DNA from: Astragalus membranaceus
Taxonomy: Eukaryota; Streptophyta; Magnoliopsida; Fabales; Fabaceae
Reading direction: 5' to 3'
Length of the DNA stretch: 64,000 bases
Assembly (NCBI GenBank): GCA_039519185.1
Contig: CM076847.1
Location: forward strand, 81,567,100-81,631,099
In this document: in pieces, positions 21,924-33,542 of the stretch
Layout of the letters: each line of letters starts with the position of its first letter
Position numbering within the stretch: position 1 is the first letter of the stretch
Translations under genes and position numbers: made by a program
The notes under the pieces: model-generated
Databases searched by the model: none
Told to the model about the DNA's origin: nothing
The model's input: the letters and a program-made list of their open reading frames with translations, nothing else

Positions 21924-24212
21924 TGTGATTTACATAATTTCCAGAATATAGTCTTGTGAATTTCCAGAATAATTGAGTTGAATATAGTCTTATGAATTTT
22001 CAGAATTTCCAGAATTCTCATGTTGATTTACATCTATGGTAATCTTACATTTGTAAGTAGTTAATTGTTGCAAGTAGTTAATTGTTCATATTGATTTAAA
22101 AAAAAACCTTGTTCATATTGTACAAAATGCTTTCCAATTGATTAAATTTGTTTGGTGCTTGAGCTTTGCAATGTACTAGAATGATTTTATTATGGATTTT
22201 CGACGAAAATGTGTTAGAGTTTGCGACGACTTTGCCACGGATATTTGCGACGGATTTCCGATGACTTTGCGACAAAGACATTTGCGACGACAAAATCCGT
22301 CGGAAACGATTTGCGACGAGCGATTTTGCGACGAAAATTTGTCCGTCGGAAACGATAATTTGCGACGAAAACCAGTGCGTTTCCGACGGATTTTGTCGTC
22401 GAAAATCGTCGATTTTCTTGTAGTGGAGGTAGGAGAAACTGAAGCAGTAACAGTGAGTCTTCAGAAGCAGTAACAGCAAGCAAAGGGAAATTTTAAGAGG
22501 CTGAGTTTAGGTTGGTGCTTTATTTTTATTCTTGTAGGCTTCATTCTTATAGATTAGGAGTAGGAGATATAAACGGAAGTATTTTGTTGTTAAAAATCAT
22601 TAGGATGTAGATAGATTTGGTTTTTTTTAAAGATGATCAGGTTTGTAAATACAAGGTTAGGAACAGAATAATGGTTAAAAAAAATGGTGTGAATGGGCCA
22701 GAGATTTTTTTAAACAAGGCAAGACAAATTAGGGTTTAAACATATTAGTTTTCTTGATATAAATCAAAACAAAACCAGTAGGAGGAGTAAAAGAAAAAGA
22801 AAGAATCGAGAAATAGGAGAGCTCACTTTGTAGACTTCGGCCACCGTAGACGGTAGCCGTTGGCCGTGAACCACTCGTAGCCGTCGATGTACTCCTCTAC
22901 GTCGTTGTCAAGCCCATTGTCAACACTAGTCCGTAAGCATTGGTCGTGAACCACCAGCACCAGGGTTCACGCCTTCTTCTAGCAACATGATCCCCGCCGT
23001 GAACCGTCGTACAGCCGCCGTGAACCACCGTAACAGCCAGCGTAACTTTTCACCTCACCCAAAACCCCCTCACGACCACCATCAAAAACGGCCAAACAAT
23101 CACACCAAATAGTCAAAATCACCCAAATGACCACCACCGTGAATCCCTATATCGCCGGAACGGCGCGAGCTTCGCCCTCCTGCCATGAACCGTCGCCTCC
23201 CTTCTTCCTTCTCTCTCACTCGCAGGTTTTCTCACTCTCTCAACCAAGTTCTCTCTAAATTTCGGATTCTGTCTCTCTCTCTCCAACAATCGTAAACGGC
23301 GCATGAGAGTAGAAGAGAAAAAGTAGGGTTAAAATGTGAGGTTTGTCTTTTATAGTCTGTTTATTATTTATTCTATTTTAATTATTTTTTTTAAAAAGGA
23401 TCAGATTATTACTTACACCCCACTATTTCAGTGTTACAACCCCACTGTTTTTAAAACACCAGGCTGTTATTTGCACCGCGCGTTTCACAGTTACAGCCCT
23501 CTGTTTTTAAAAAAAGGGACACGCTCTTCGCACCCTGTATTTCCAACAATACAGCCTCTGTTTGTTTTTTCATTTTTCGGATTTATACCTGCACTCCCCT
23601 GGTTACTATCTTGAAACTTCCTCCCTTGATCCATGTTCATGGGGTTTTGGGATTAGGTTATGGGCTGCAACAGATTTTGGGGTCTTGCTGTTCATACTCC
23701 TTTTTATTTAATTACCCTTCTTCTTTTTTAAAAAAAAAAAATGAGTGTTTCTTTTCTTCACCATTATGCTTCCAAGTCAACATTTTTCAAACAATCAAAC
23801 TCACATAAAAATAGGTTGTTATTAATGGTCACTCTGGATTTAACTTTTTTGATCGTTAATAACAACTTTAGTTTTCAAACGAGCTATTAGTGATGACCAT
23901 GTAGCTTTGATTTCTCCATTGCACCTAGGGATACGTAGGAGCAGGGGCCCACTCCTGTCAAGCGCAAAAAAACTAGAATTTTTATTAGGTCTTTCTTTTC
24001 AATTTTGCAAATAATAAAAAGGGTAAATTAGAGTGTTTTCTTTGAATTAACTTTTTCTACACATTAAATTAAAAGGTAACTTTTTTTGAAAGGGTGTTGT
24101 GGGGTGCTAATACCTTCCCCACACATAATCGACCCCCGAACCCAAAAATAAATGTTTTTTCAATGTTTTTCTTATTAAATAAATATTGATGGCGGCTTCA
24201 TTTCAAAAATGT

Positions 24213-24465
24213 ATACGATCATTTATGGGTTCAATTTTTAAAGAGGAAACTACACTTCCCCTCCCTAAAAAAAACTACAACTACACTCACCCCGTCTTGT
24301 AAATGAATTTGCGATATATCCACTCATCTCCCGTAACAAATGATACAAATGAACAATTTAATCCACTTTCAACCCTCCATTAAGCGTTTGTCAATTGTAC
24401 ATGAAGATTATATATTTCATTTACTAAATAAACAAATATTTAGAACTTTCTCAAAGGATAATGAC
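24213..24465. other. Short intergenic stretch
   Basis: AT-rich, no gene seen. Contains a CCCCTCCCT / CACTCACCCC pyrimidine-rich word near 24255-24295, possibly a MITE end. Confidence 0.35.
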
Positions 24466-24669
24466 TCAGTTAACCAACATCGTTGGCCTGATAGCTTAAT
24501 ATACCATGGGACACGGGGGTCGACTTGGTGCTCCCAGGTTCGATTCACGCAGTTGACAAACTTGGTGTTGGTCAATGTGAAATTTGATCATAAGCACGAG
24601 CTGAGATTAGTCTTTCGTTGAAAGCGTTTGGTTACTCTGTGGATAGTCGGCAATGGTTCAAAACAAAAA
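24466..24669 (+). mobile_element. Possible SINE
   Basis: A-box-like GTTGGCCTGATAGC (24482) and B-box-like CAGGTTCGATTCA (24536), with a terminal A-rich CAAAACAAAAAAAGG. The flanks AAAGGATAATGA (24453) and AAAGGATAAAGA (24669) are an imperfect direct repeat. Less certain than the other two SINEs. Confidence 0.45.
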
Positions 24670-24795
24670 AAGGATAAAGATAACCATAGGCAGTCTTTGG
24701 GAGTGCCAGAGAAGAATATGGAGAAGAACCACACAAAATGGTTCCAATTCTACTCAAAGTTAAGAGGGGAATGTTGCTTACTACTGAAATCTTGG

Positions 24796-25166
24796 TGTAC
24801 TGTACCTTGCAGTATTGGGTTGACTGCAGTTGGTAGGTCTCTTGCTGCCTGGCAGAAGGTTAGTGTGAGCCCGTGGGGGTACCTGCGAAGCCACTCTGAC
24901 GCTCAAGTCAGTATTGAGAATAGATGAGTGATTTAGCTAGGATTGAGAGTGTACCTTATGAAGGCTATGGGAGCCGGTATTTATAGGAAATCGTGCCCGT
25001 TTGTGGATCGTCGGATCAGTAGAATCGATCTTAACCATTCAAGTGTGATGGCCTTAATTGGGCTCGTATGTTTGTGGATATGGGCCAAAATGATTGGGCC
25101 AATCCATATCCAACTAAAAGCACCTCCCGATATTGCTGAATGGACCTCCTGGTCCAGTCCAGAACA
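24796..25166 (-). repeat. 3' LTR of the Tat element
   Basis: 371 bp, very similar to 33543-33915, including the shared TTATGAAGGCTATGGGAGCC and ATCGTGCCCGTTTGTGGATC blocks. Small indels (for example TTGC near 33861) and several substitutions separate the two LTRs. Confidence 0.92.
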
Positions 25167-25549
25167 GTTGCCCCCCAAGCCGATATTACTCCGGAGGATG
25201 GTCTTGGCTTGAAGGATTTTTGTCGATTTGCCAGATTTGTGAGGCCACGCGTTATACTGTCCTTGTAACGACCGTGTTTTTAGGTTCTTTATTCTCTAGA
25301 GCAAAGATAATAAATTTTTCACCCTCACCCATTTACCTACTATAAATAGGTGAGTCTCCATCCTGTGGTCCGAACTTAAAAGGTTTGTGAAGGAGTGAGG
25401 ATAAGATTTCTTTGGAGCATCCAATTGGAGAGGAAGGGGGAGGTAGGATCTACTTGCTTCAACGTCTCTCCTCTTTGGTAGGCGTTTTCTTCTGTTGATA
25501 GCGTCCTCCTGGGTGCTTGGTAGCTAGGCGCTAGATACCTCCTTGTGAA

Positions 25550-26430
25550 GAAGGATTTGGCGCCCTCCTGGGCGCCTTGGGTGCCTGCCTGCGCTAGCCT
25601 GGGTGGCGCCTTGTGGAACAGGATTTGGCGCCCTCCTGGGCGCCTTGGGTGCCTGCCTGTGCGCTACACTTGGCTGCCTGCGAAACACGTTTTGGCGCCC
25701 CCTGGGCGCCTGGATGCCGTCTTGCGCACCCCCTGGGTGCTGGTTTGCGAGGGGGAGTTGGCGCCCTCCTGGGCGCCTTGGGTGCTGCCTGGCGCGCTGC
25801 CCTTGGCTGCCTGCGGAACAGGATTTGGCGCCCTCCTGGGCGCCTTGGGCGCCTGCCTGCGCGCTGCACTTGGCTGCCTGCGAAACACGTTTTGGCGCCT
25901 GGATGCCGTCTTGCGCACCCCTGGGTGCCGGTTTGCGAGGGGGAGTTGGCGCCCTCCTGGGCGCCTTGGGCGTTGCCTGGCATACTGCACTTGGCTGCCT
26001 ACGAAACAGGATTTGGCGCCCTCCTGGGCGCCCTGGGTGCCTGCCTGTGCGCTGCACTTGGCTGCCTGCGAAACACGTTTTGGCGCCCCCTGGGCGCCTG
26101 GAAGCCGTCTTGTGCACCCCTGGGTGCCGGTTTGCGAGGGGGAGTTGGCGACCTCCTGGGCGCCTTGGGTGATGCCTGGAGCGCTGTGCTTCCTGCTTGA
26201 CGAAACGAGTTTTGGTGCCCTCCTGGGCGCTGGGTGCCGGTTTGCGCACCCCTGGGTGCCAGTTTGCGAGAGGGGGTTTGGCGCCCTCCTGGGCGCTGGC
26301 TTGCAAAGCGCTGGCTGCCCCCTTGCGACGCGTTTTGGCGCCCTCCTGCGCGCTGTGTGCCGGCTTGCGCTGCGCTGGCTGCCTTCTTGCGGGATGTGAT
26401 TTGGCGCCCTCCTGGGTGCCTGGTTGGGCA
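25550..26430. repeat. GC-rich tandem repeat near the 3' LTR of the Tat element
   Basis: Built from GGCGCCCTCCTGGGCGCCTT-type words followed by GGTGCCTGCCTGCGC and TTGGCTGCCTGCGAAACA. Variable longer units of roughly 150-300 bp recur from 25560 to 26300, then shorter degenerate ones. GC content is far above the surroundings. Several frames on both strands stay open for 120-284 codons, a consequence of GC-rich repetition rather than coding. Tandem repeats before the 3' LTR are a known habit of Tat/Ogre elements. Confidence 0.88.
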
Positions 26431-26760
26431 TGACCTTAGCATTCTGCTTGTATTTATTTTGTTGGTGCTTATCCTGTCTCTTAGTTTGTTTTTCTTCTTG
26501 ATGAAATTTCAGGCTTGCTTGTTGCCTAGGAAAATTGCTTCTTCTGTTCTCATCATTATCTGTTTGACATTTCCACGAGCTTTGCTGCTTCTAATTTACT
26601 AAGGTAATTTTGGCTGACCTTTAGTTTACATTTCTAGCTTTCTTGTTTTCGAGCATGTCTTGTTTCGGGCATGTTTCCACCCTCAGGAGAGGGGATTGTT
26701 TACAAGTTCTTTGTCTGTCTCGTAATTGCTTGTTCTGCCCCCTGTCCTGCAGGTTGAGAG

Positions 26761-28451
26761 ATGGCGAGGACGAAGGAGACAGCCCGGACGAATGGGGTGT
26801 GCCCCGGTCACGTTCCAACTATAAGGCAGGCCGGCTATCCTGTAGGGGGAGGGCCGTCTGCAGTAGATGGTGACGTCGTGCCTTCTGAGGAAGCGGGCAT
26901 GCCTGGCTCTATTGTTACCTCTTCTGATGTTGATGATCTTCCATTTGAGCACGAAGTGGTTGAGATTGATGGTCTTAATTATGATTGGGTTGCTCGCAAT
27001 GTTCGCTCTACTAGGAGTTTCTACCTTCCAGGCAAAGATCCCCCTCGATATATACAGGAGGCATTGGGAGATGATTGGCGGGTTGAGGTGGTTGATCCCA
27101 ATGATAGAGTGTGTAGGATTCCTGATGGTAGGAAATTCATGATGTTTCACAGTGTTATTCACAAAGTAAGGGTTTCCCCTCTCTTTACGCCATTTCAACT
27201 GGAAGTTTTAAATCATCTTCAGATAGCTCCGACCCAACTCCACCCAAATTCACGGTGCTTTGTGAAATGTTTTGAATCGGTGATGAAAGTATTGTAGAGG
27301 AAGTGCAATTTGAGGGTCTTTTTGACTATTTTTGAGGTGCAGCGTCGTCGGGATTCTTCGGATGGTACCACTCGTTACGAGTTTGTATGCTTAAAATGTC
27401 GGGTAAGCTGTGCTTTCTTCCAAGTGCATTCGGATAGTCAGCGTGATTGGAGGTATAAGTATTTTTACCTTGTCCCGTCCAGCCAGAAGGCTGTGGATAG
27501 TATGGGTTTCTTTGATGAGCAAGGGTGTTTGATTCGGGATAAGTTTCATTTTGGGTAGTGTAAGGCTGATGCCGATCGTACTTCTCATTTTTACCGGGTC
27601 CTCCCGTCTGAGTTATCTGCATCCGGGCTGAGGACGTCAAGTATGCTTAAGAGAATTGTCAGTCGTTTGACCACTACGCCACAAAAGATTTTGTGTGGTG
27701 AGCTGTCCAAGGTTTCGACTATTCCCGAAGCTGTTGAGCTCTTAGGTCGTTTGTTTGGTTTGGTGTGCCTTTATTTTCTCCTTTGTTTTATTCCTTATTT
27801 ATGTTGCTGACTCGTTCATTGATGCCTTGCCGGTAGGATGGCCGCTCCACTTTCCTTTAATGAATTGGCTTCTTGGGCTGGGAGGAGGAAACCTTTAGGT
27901 GCTGAACTTAGTGAAAGCAGTCCAGTTCCCGTAGCATCTGCTCCTGCCCGTCCCTCCATGGGACCTCGCCTAAGCCTAGGAGCGCCAAGTCGGGCTGGGA
28001 GAGATCTCTCTGGGGAGAGCTTGCATGCGAAGTGGGGAGCTGAGAGGGGGTGTGGATCTTATTCAGGTAATCCTTTTGAGTTATTTTTCTAACCATTCGA
28101 CATATCTGTAGGTTGGAATCTTTAACCTTGTCGTGTTGTTTCTTCCTTCACATAGGGGTGAGCGAAGAGAGGGATCGGCTTATCTTGGATAAAAACCGGC
28201 TTCAGGTGGATCTACATAGAGCGTTTGAATCTGCTCGTCGGGCCAAAGAGGCTGCTTGCCACTATCAGAAAGACCGAGAGGAGGCCTATGCTGAGAGGAA
28301 TGAGTGCAAGAGGAGAGTGGAGGAGCTCCAAGCTGAACTAGACAGTACTAAGAAGATGAAAGATGAAGCTGAGGTAAAGGTGCGGATGTTGGCCGGGAAG
28401 GCTGTGGATTTCTCTTATGTCGCCTATGACAAGGCGATTAGCCATGTTTAG
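26761..28451 (+). pseudogene. Extra opposite-strand ORF of the Tat element ('gypsy-type transposon' domain), broken
   Basis: Plus-strand ORF opposite to gag-pol. It opens after a CTGCAG acceptor-like site with MARTKETARTNGVCPGH, then an acidic stretch and FYLPGKDPPRYIQEALGDDWRVEV, and a region (FHSVIHKVRVSPLFTPFQLEVLNHLQIAP) typical of the plant putative gypsy-type transposon domain. The frame is broken by stops at 27297 and 27558. Further pieces follow an acceptor-like GTAG at 27837 (27838-28092) and CATAG at 28155, where 28160-28451 encodes a charged coiled coil (ERDRLILDKNRLQVDLHRAF). Tat elements commonly carry such an ORF; its role is unknown. The first nine residues differ from the histone H3 tail at one position. 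Confidence 0.7.
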
Positions 28452-28992
28452 TGTCTGTATCCGGAAGCCGTTCTAGAGTCGAGCATCTTTCAATTTGATC
28501 ATGAGGTTCTAGACGGGAGGATTGTCAAATACCACCTCAACGGGGTTGACTTCGATGTCATTGCCCCCTGATTATTTCTTTCAGTTCAGTTGCTTTGACT
28601 GTGTAAATTTTCTTTGACTTGTTGGATTTCGTTATGTATTTTGCTTTGTGGAGCCTTACTGTCTTCGGGATGATTTTTTACGTTACATTTTGAAACATAC
28701 ATGTTTACTCTTTGTCTAGCTTGTTTCTTATCCTTATAACTGGCACGCGTTGGATGGTCTCGGGCGTAAGTCATCGCCTTGCGCATCTCCATGTATAATT
28801 CCTTATCGCCTCGTGGCAGAGTTTACTCTGGGGGAAGTTTATCAGAACTCGGTCTGATTCTAACTCGCCCATCAGAGGTTGCGACACGTTTAAAGTCGCT
28901 TCGCGAAGTGAGTTGGTCGACTCGCGCCTCGGTTTGCAGGGAAGCGCAAACGATCGTAGCGTCGATCTCATGCCGCCCCTTTCTACCGTCAG

Positions 28993-29869
28993 CTATGAAG
29001 CCTGGGTACGGGATACGATACGGGATACGACACGATACGGATACGGGGATACGGAAAATTTTTGAAAATCAAGATACGATACGGCTGGGATACTCTAATA
29101 AAAAATTAAATTTAAATTTAAATATATATAAACATAACAGAAAAAATAAAATAGAATAGAAACAAATAGAAAAAAATAAAGATGAAAAACTGAAATATTG
29201 CATTTTATAGATACGAAAAAGCCTGCCCAAATAGATAAAACAAATCAAACAGAAAATATATGGATGAAAGGAAGAGGATAGCTGACACGCCTATGTATGA
29301 GTGACTAGTCATAAAAAGTAAAGATGGATGAAACACTGAGACCATCCGAAATCGTATAATCTGAATAGTTAGTGGCAGAAATAGATGGCTTTTTATAGAC
29401 TAAGATATTCATATTAGTATATAGTTGCTCAATAAAACATAAGCATAGCATTAATCAATATATGATCATCACATTGTAAAAATAAATACTTGTGATCATA
29501 TCAAGTAGAGATAGTTACGTATATTTATCTCACTCATATCACAATGTATTATTTATTCTATTATTGTATTACGATAAAACATGTAATTTTGTCTTTTAGT
29601 TATTGAGGCATTAAAGTGTATTATATATGAGTGACAATCATTTGCTTAGTTGGTAAGAGGTATCGAAAAAGTATCTGAGAAGTATCCTTAGTTGGTAAGA
29701 AGTATCAAAGATGTATCTGAAAAGTATCGAGTCAAATATTTTTTAAAAAGAATTAAAAAATTATTGGATACTCTTTGGGTACGTATCGGGAAGTATCGGG
29801 TGCGTATCGGTATCGGATACGTATCCGATACGGGTACGTCTCCATTTTTGAAGTATCGGGGCTTCATAG
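28993..29869. mobile_element. Non-autonomous hAT element inside the Tat element
   Basis: Ends CTATGAAGC...GCTTCATAG with an 8-bp TSD ACCGTCAG (28985-28992 and 29870-29877). Both subterminal regions are packed with GGATACG/CGTATC words (about 29008-29090 and 29775-29855). The AT-rich middle has no gene. The 8-bp TSD points to the hAT superfamily. Confidence 0.88.
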
Positions 29870-30050
29870 ACCGTCAGGCTTTTACCTAGTTGCCTGGTCC
29901 CCCTCCGCTGGTGTTGGGACCTGGCTTTCTATCCTGCGAGTAATAGTAAGTATTGCAAAAACGATATTTTGAATCATAAGAGTAAAATTTCATTCATTTG
30001 CGCGCATTAACAGTCCATGCTATTACATTGGTTTAGGATTTATGTCTTGT

Positions 30051-32644
30051 TCATACAACAAACTTCCTTAGCTTATCAGCGTTCCAAGTTCTAGGTATTG
30101 GTTCCTTGCTCAGGGTTTCCAGTTTGAAAGATCCGTTCCCGGTTTCTGCAACTATTCTGTATGGACCTTCCCAGTTTGGGGCTAACTTCCCTTGGAATGC
30201 ATTCTTTAACCCTATGTCTGCCCTTCGTAGGACTAGGTCGTCCACCTCTAAGGCTTTAGGGACCACCTTAGCAATAAATCTTGTGGCCATCCTTTGCTTG
30301 ATCACCATATCCTTTAATGCTGCTTGGTTTCTGACTTCCTCAACGAAGTCCAGCTCCTCTCGGAGTCTTTGGTCATTGGTCTTCGGGGGGTTTGGGTGCT
30401 TGGTCCTCCAGTTTAGTTCTCCGATTTCGACGGGTATGGCTGCTTCTGTTCCGTATGCCATTCGGAAGGGTGAGTCTCATGTTGACGAGTGTGGGGTGGT
30501 TCTGTAGGCCCATAAGACATAGGGTAGTTCTTCCGGCCAGCATTCTTTTGCTTCGTCAAGTCTCCTCTTTAATCCTCTTAAAATTACTCTGTTGGCTGTC
30601 TCAGCTTGTCCGTTGGTCTGGGGGTGTTCCACCGACGTGAAGCGGTGTTTGATGCCCAGGTCGGCCATCAGTTGTCTGAATCCTTTGTCTGCAAACTGTG
30701 TGCCGTTGTCGGTGATGACCACTTCCGGTATGCCGAATATAGCCATGATATTTTTCTTAAAGAATTTCATACAATTTTTTGCCGTGATAGTGGCCAAGGG
30801 CTCAGCTTTGATCCATTTGGTAAAGTAATCCACAACGACGATTAAGTACTTTACCTGCCCCGGACCAGGCGGAAAGGGACCTAAAAGGTCGATTCCCCAC
30901 CAAGCAAAAGGCCAGGGAGAGCTTAGGTATGTCAGTTCAGATGCGGGGGCGACATGCACATCGGCGTACCTCTGGCACTTATCACATTTCTTTACATAAT
31001 TCTGCGAATCTTCATTCTTGGTAGGCCAGTAATAACCTGCCCTGAGTGCTTTTGCTGCCAGGGCTCGTCCTCCCAGGTGTTGCCCACAGATTCCCTCGTG
31101 GATTTCTGCGAGCACATAATCTGTTTCTGGTCCTTCTACACATTTTAATAGAGGCATAGAGAAGCCTCTACGGAAAAGACGTCCTTCGATGACCGAATAC
31201 GATGATGCGCGCCTCCTTACGGAAGCCGCTTCTTTTGCGTCAGTGGGCTCTTGTCCCTCGAGAATGTACTGATGGATTGGGGTTATCCAATTTTGGCTTG
31301 CTTCGACGGTGAGGACGGAGGTAGGCGATCCATTGCTTAAGAGGACGCTTGGATTAGATAGAGTTTCTTGAATGACGCTCCGAAGGTTCCTGGTGCTGGC
31401 CAGTTTGGAGAGTATATCAGCCCTGGTGTTATCTCCCCTGGGTACATGCTTTACCTCCGCCTTTTTGAACCATCCAAGGAGTTCACGTACCTTGGCAAGA
31501 TATTTCTGAAGTACCGGGTCGTAAGCTCCAAATGCTGCATTGATCTGTGAGACGACCAACAACGAGTTTGTGCGGAGCTCAAGTTGCGTGGCGCCGAAGC
31601 CTTTGACCAACTGTAGGCCGGCTATGCAAGCCTCATACTCTGCTTGATTGTTGGATGTGGAGAATGAAAAAGTCAAGGATACCTCAACCATTAATCCTTC
31701 TGAGTTTTCAAGTATCAGACCGGCTCCACTTCCTTTGCTGTTTGAGGACCCGTCCACGTGGAGGGTCCACGCCGTTTCCGCTCTGTCTTCATATGGTGTC
31801 GTTGTCATTTCAGCTACGAAGTCTGCCAAAATCTGAGCCTTCATGGCTGGTCTTGTCTCGTACTTGATCCCAAATTCTAAGAGCTCGACCGCCCATTTGA
31901 TCTTCTCCCAGCCAGGTCGGGACAGTGGAGGATTTGTCTGATTGGCTGATTGGTTCGAACCACCACTTGATGCGCCACAAAATATGGTCTGAGGCGCCTG
32001 GCTGCGATTACGTCCGCCAAAGCGACCTTTTCAACCTTTTGGTACCTTAACTCGGGTCTCTGCAGTGCCTTACTTACAAAGTACACCGGCCTTTGGCCAG
32101 TGTTGGTTTCGCTGACGAGTACTGCACTTAACGCTTCGTCGGCCACAGCGAGGTATAAATACAATGTTTCTCCTTCCTCGGGGCGTGTTAAGATGGGTGG
32201 TTCAGAGAGGGTCTTTATTAACAGAGTCAGCGCCTGCTCTTGCTCGAAGGTCCAATCAAATTTTGTTTCTTTCTTTAGAAGTTTGAACAAAGGTAGGGAC
32301 TTGTGGGCTGCTTTTGAAATGAACCGGGACAGCGCTGCTATCATCCCGGTGAGCTTTTGAATTTCTTTCTTTGTAGTTGGTGAAGCCGTCTCGGTCACGG
32401 CCCTGCATTTGTCAGGGTTCGCCTCGATACCTCTCTCAGTGAGATAGAAGCCGAGGAATTTCCCTGCTCGAACTCCAAAAGTGCACTTCTCCGGGTTTAA
32501 CCTCATACTGTTCTTTCGGATTTCAGAAAATACTTCTGTCAAATCTTTGAGATGGTCTGGGTCGTTTTTACTTTTGACTATCATGTCATCGAGATATACC
32601 TCGACTACCCGGCTGATTTGATTTTTAAAGACCTTGTTCATCAT
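30051..32644 (-). pseudogene. Tat element pol: RT tail, two RNase H domains, integrase; broken
   Basis: In minus sense the frame begins in the reverse transcriptase palm (VVEVYLDDMIVKSK, the YxDD box), followed by the thumb, KKETKFDWTFEQEQAL and the RT RNase H to about 31877. A frameshift near 31915 separates this from 31844-30477, which holds a second, archaeal-type RNase H (LHVDGSSNSKGSGAGLIL; SNNQAEYEACIAGL) and integrase (CDKCQRY; GIDLLGPF; ITDNGTQF; HPQTNGQAE giving D, D, E). A single in-frame TGA at 30477-30479 splits off the integrase C-terminus (30461-30051, same frame: MAYGTEAAIPVEIGEL to KLRKFVV). The protease and the front of RT are deleted. It cannot make a working polymerase. Confidence 0.92.
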
Positions 32645-32673
32645 TCATCATTTTTAAAGACCTTGAAACCAGT

Positions 32674-33471
32674 CTAATGCGGAATTTTCGAGAGTGGGGG
32701 GAAGATTTTACAGTGAACAGGATCCCTGGCGCCTCTATAGCGCATCATCAGGGAGAAGTGCGCCAGATGGCGGTCTGGATCTCCGGTTCCATCATACATC
32801 TTGAGAGCTGGTAGCTTCTCCAAGGCCCTTGGGATTTGGCATTCATCCACCCGTCGAGTGAAAGGTCCTTCATCGGAAAACCTTCTTGAGTTTCGAGGGG
32901 AGGTGTCTTCGTAGTCCAAATCTTGATACCTGCGCCGGTCGGGGGATCTCCTCGATGGCGATCCCCGGTAGTGCCTCCGGTGGGTATTGACCTGGTTCCT
33001 TGACCTCTCACGAGAATCAGGGGACGCACGTGAGGAGGTCCTAGAGTGGGAATCGTGAATTTGGTTGGTATCCTCTGGAGGGGATGGAGGGGTCCTTGGA
33101 GGCGAGCCTGATCCTTCATGCTTGCATTGCCGAGGGGGAGATCGATGCACGTGCCTTCGCCTTGGTGGGAAACGGTGGACGTGGTGCCTTCGAGGGGGAG
33201 ACCGATGGCGCCTTGAAGCCACCGTTGTCGGAGGAGGCTGCTCAGGCAGGGAAACCACACGCCTTTCAATCTGCCTTAGGCGAGCTTCCTGCTGCAGCAT
33301 AGCTTGAGTGCGACTGGCCAGGAGACCCAAAAGTTGGCTCACATTCGAGGGTTGGGCAGGCTGACTGGTGTCCTCATTAGGCAGGCTGGCGACGTTGCCC
33401 TCAGGAGTACCCTCTGGTCGGGGTGCAGGTATGGCAACGCTTTGAATCCAGGGTCTGCCTCTGGGAGCCAT
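32674..33471 (-). pseudogene. Tat element gag, N-terminal part only
   Basis: Starts at ATG 33471 (MAPRGRPWIQ), about 70 nt inside the 5' LTR boundary; a further in-frame ATG at 33576 lies inside the LTR. It has a Q-rich helix (QTAMLQQEARLRQIERRVV order), an Arg/His/Pro/Ser-rich low-complexity region, then ALEKLPALKMYDGTGDPDRHLAHF, which opens the retrotransposon gag core. It ends after about 265 codons, just as the gag core starts, at the deletion junction (32640-32680). The zinc knuckle and protease are missing. Confidence 0.85.
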
Positions 33472-33542
33472 GGAGTAGCAAGAGAAAAGTTCAAGGAGTA
33501 GTGATGATGTGAAAGATAGATATCTCCCACTGTGGTCGCCAA

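Larger units (their letters stand above)
20139..22426. mobile_element. Non-autonomous CACTA (CMC/En-Spm) transposon
   Basis: Ends CACTACAAGAA...TTTTCTTGTAGTG with 3-bp TSD GAG on both sides (20136-20138 and 22427-22429). Subterminal arrays at 20168-20340 and 22196-22410 repeat TTCCGACGAA, TTTGCGACGA and CGTCGCAAAT in mirror orientation, as expected of transposase-binding sites. No transposase ORF is seen. The plus-strand interior (20361-21000) has a pyrimidine-rich leader-like stretch and an ATG-initiated 94-aa ORF followed by a GT, suggesting a captured gene start that I cannot identify. Confidence 0.88.
19320..24212 (-). repeat. Long LTR (family B), reverse orientation, truncated, with CACTA inside
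   Basis: Starts TGTCATACCCTAATTTTGTC at 19320, the reverse complement of the right end of the LTR at 42669-45017. Its far side (23820-24212) matches the start of that family in reverse: the GATGGCGGCTTCATTT box, the ACCTTCCCCACACATAATCG box and the TACGTAGGAGCAG box. The expected terminal GTCGCTACA is missing, so it is truncated near 24212. Without the CACTA insert it is about 2.6 kb. No retroelement proteins lie inside, so it behaves as a solo or fragmentary LTR. Confidence 0.7.

Noticed and set aside
25524..26602. Long overlapping ORFs (up to 284 codons) on both strands
   Set aside because: They lie in a GC-rich tandem repeat that is open in many frames; the products are low-complexity and repeat with the DNA unit.
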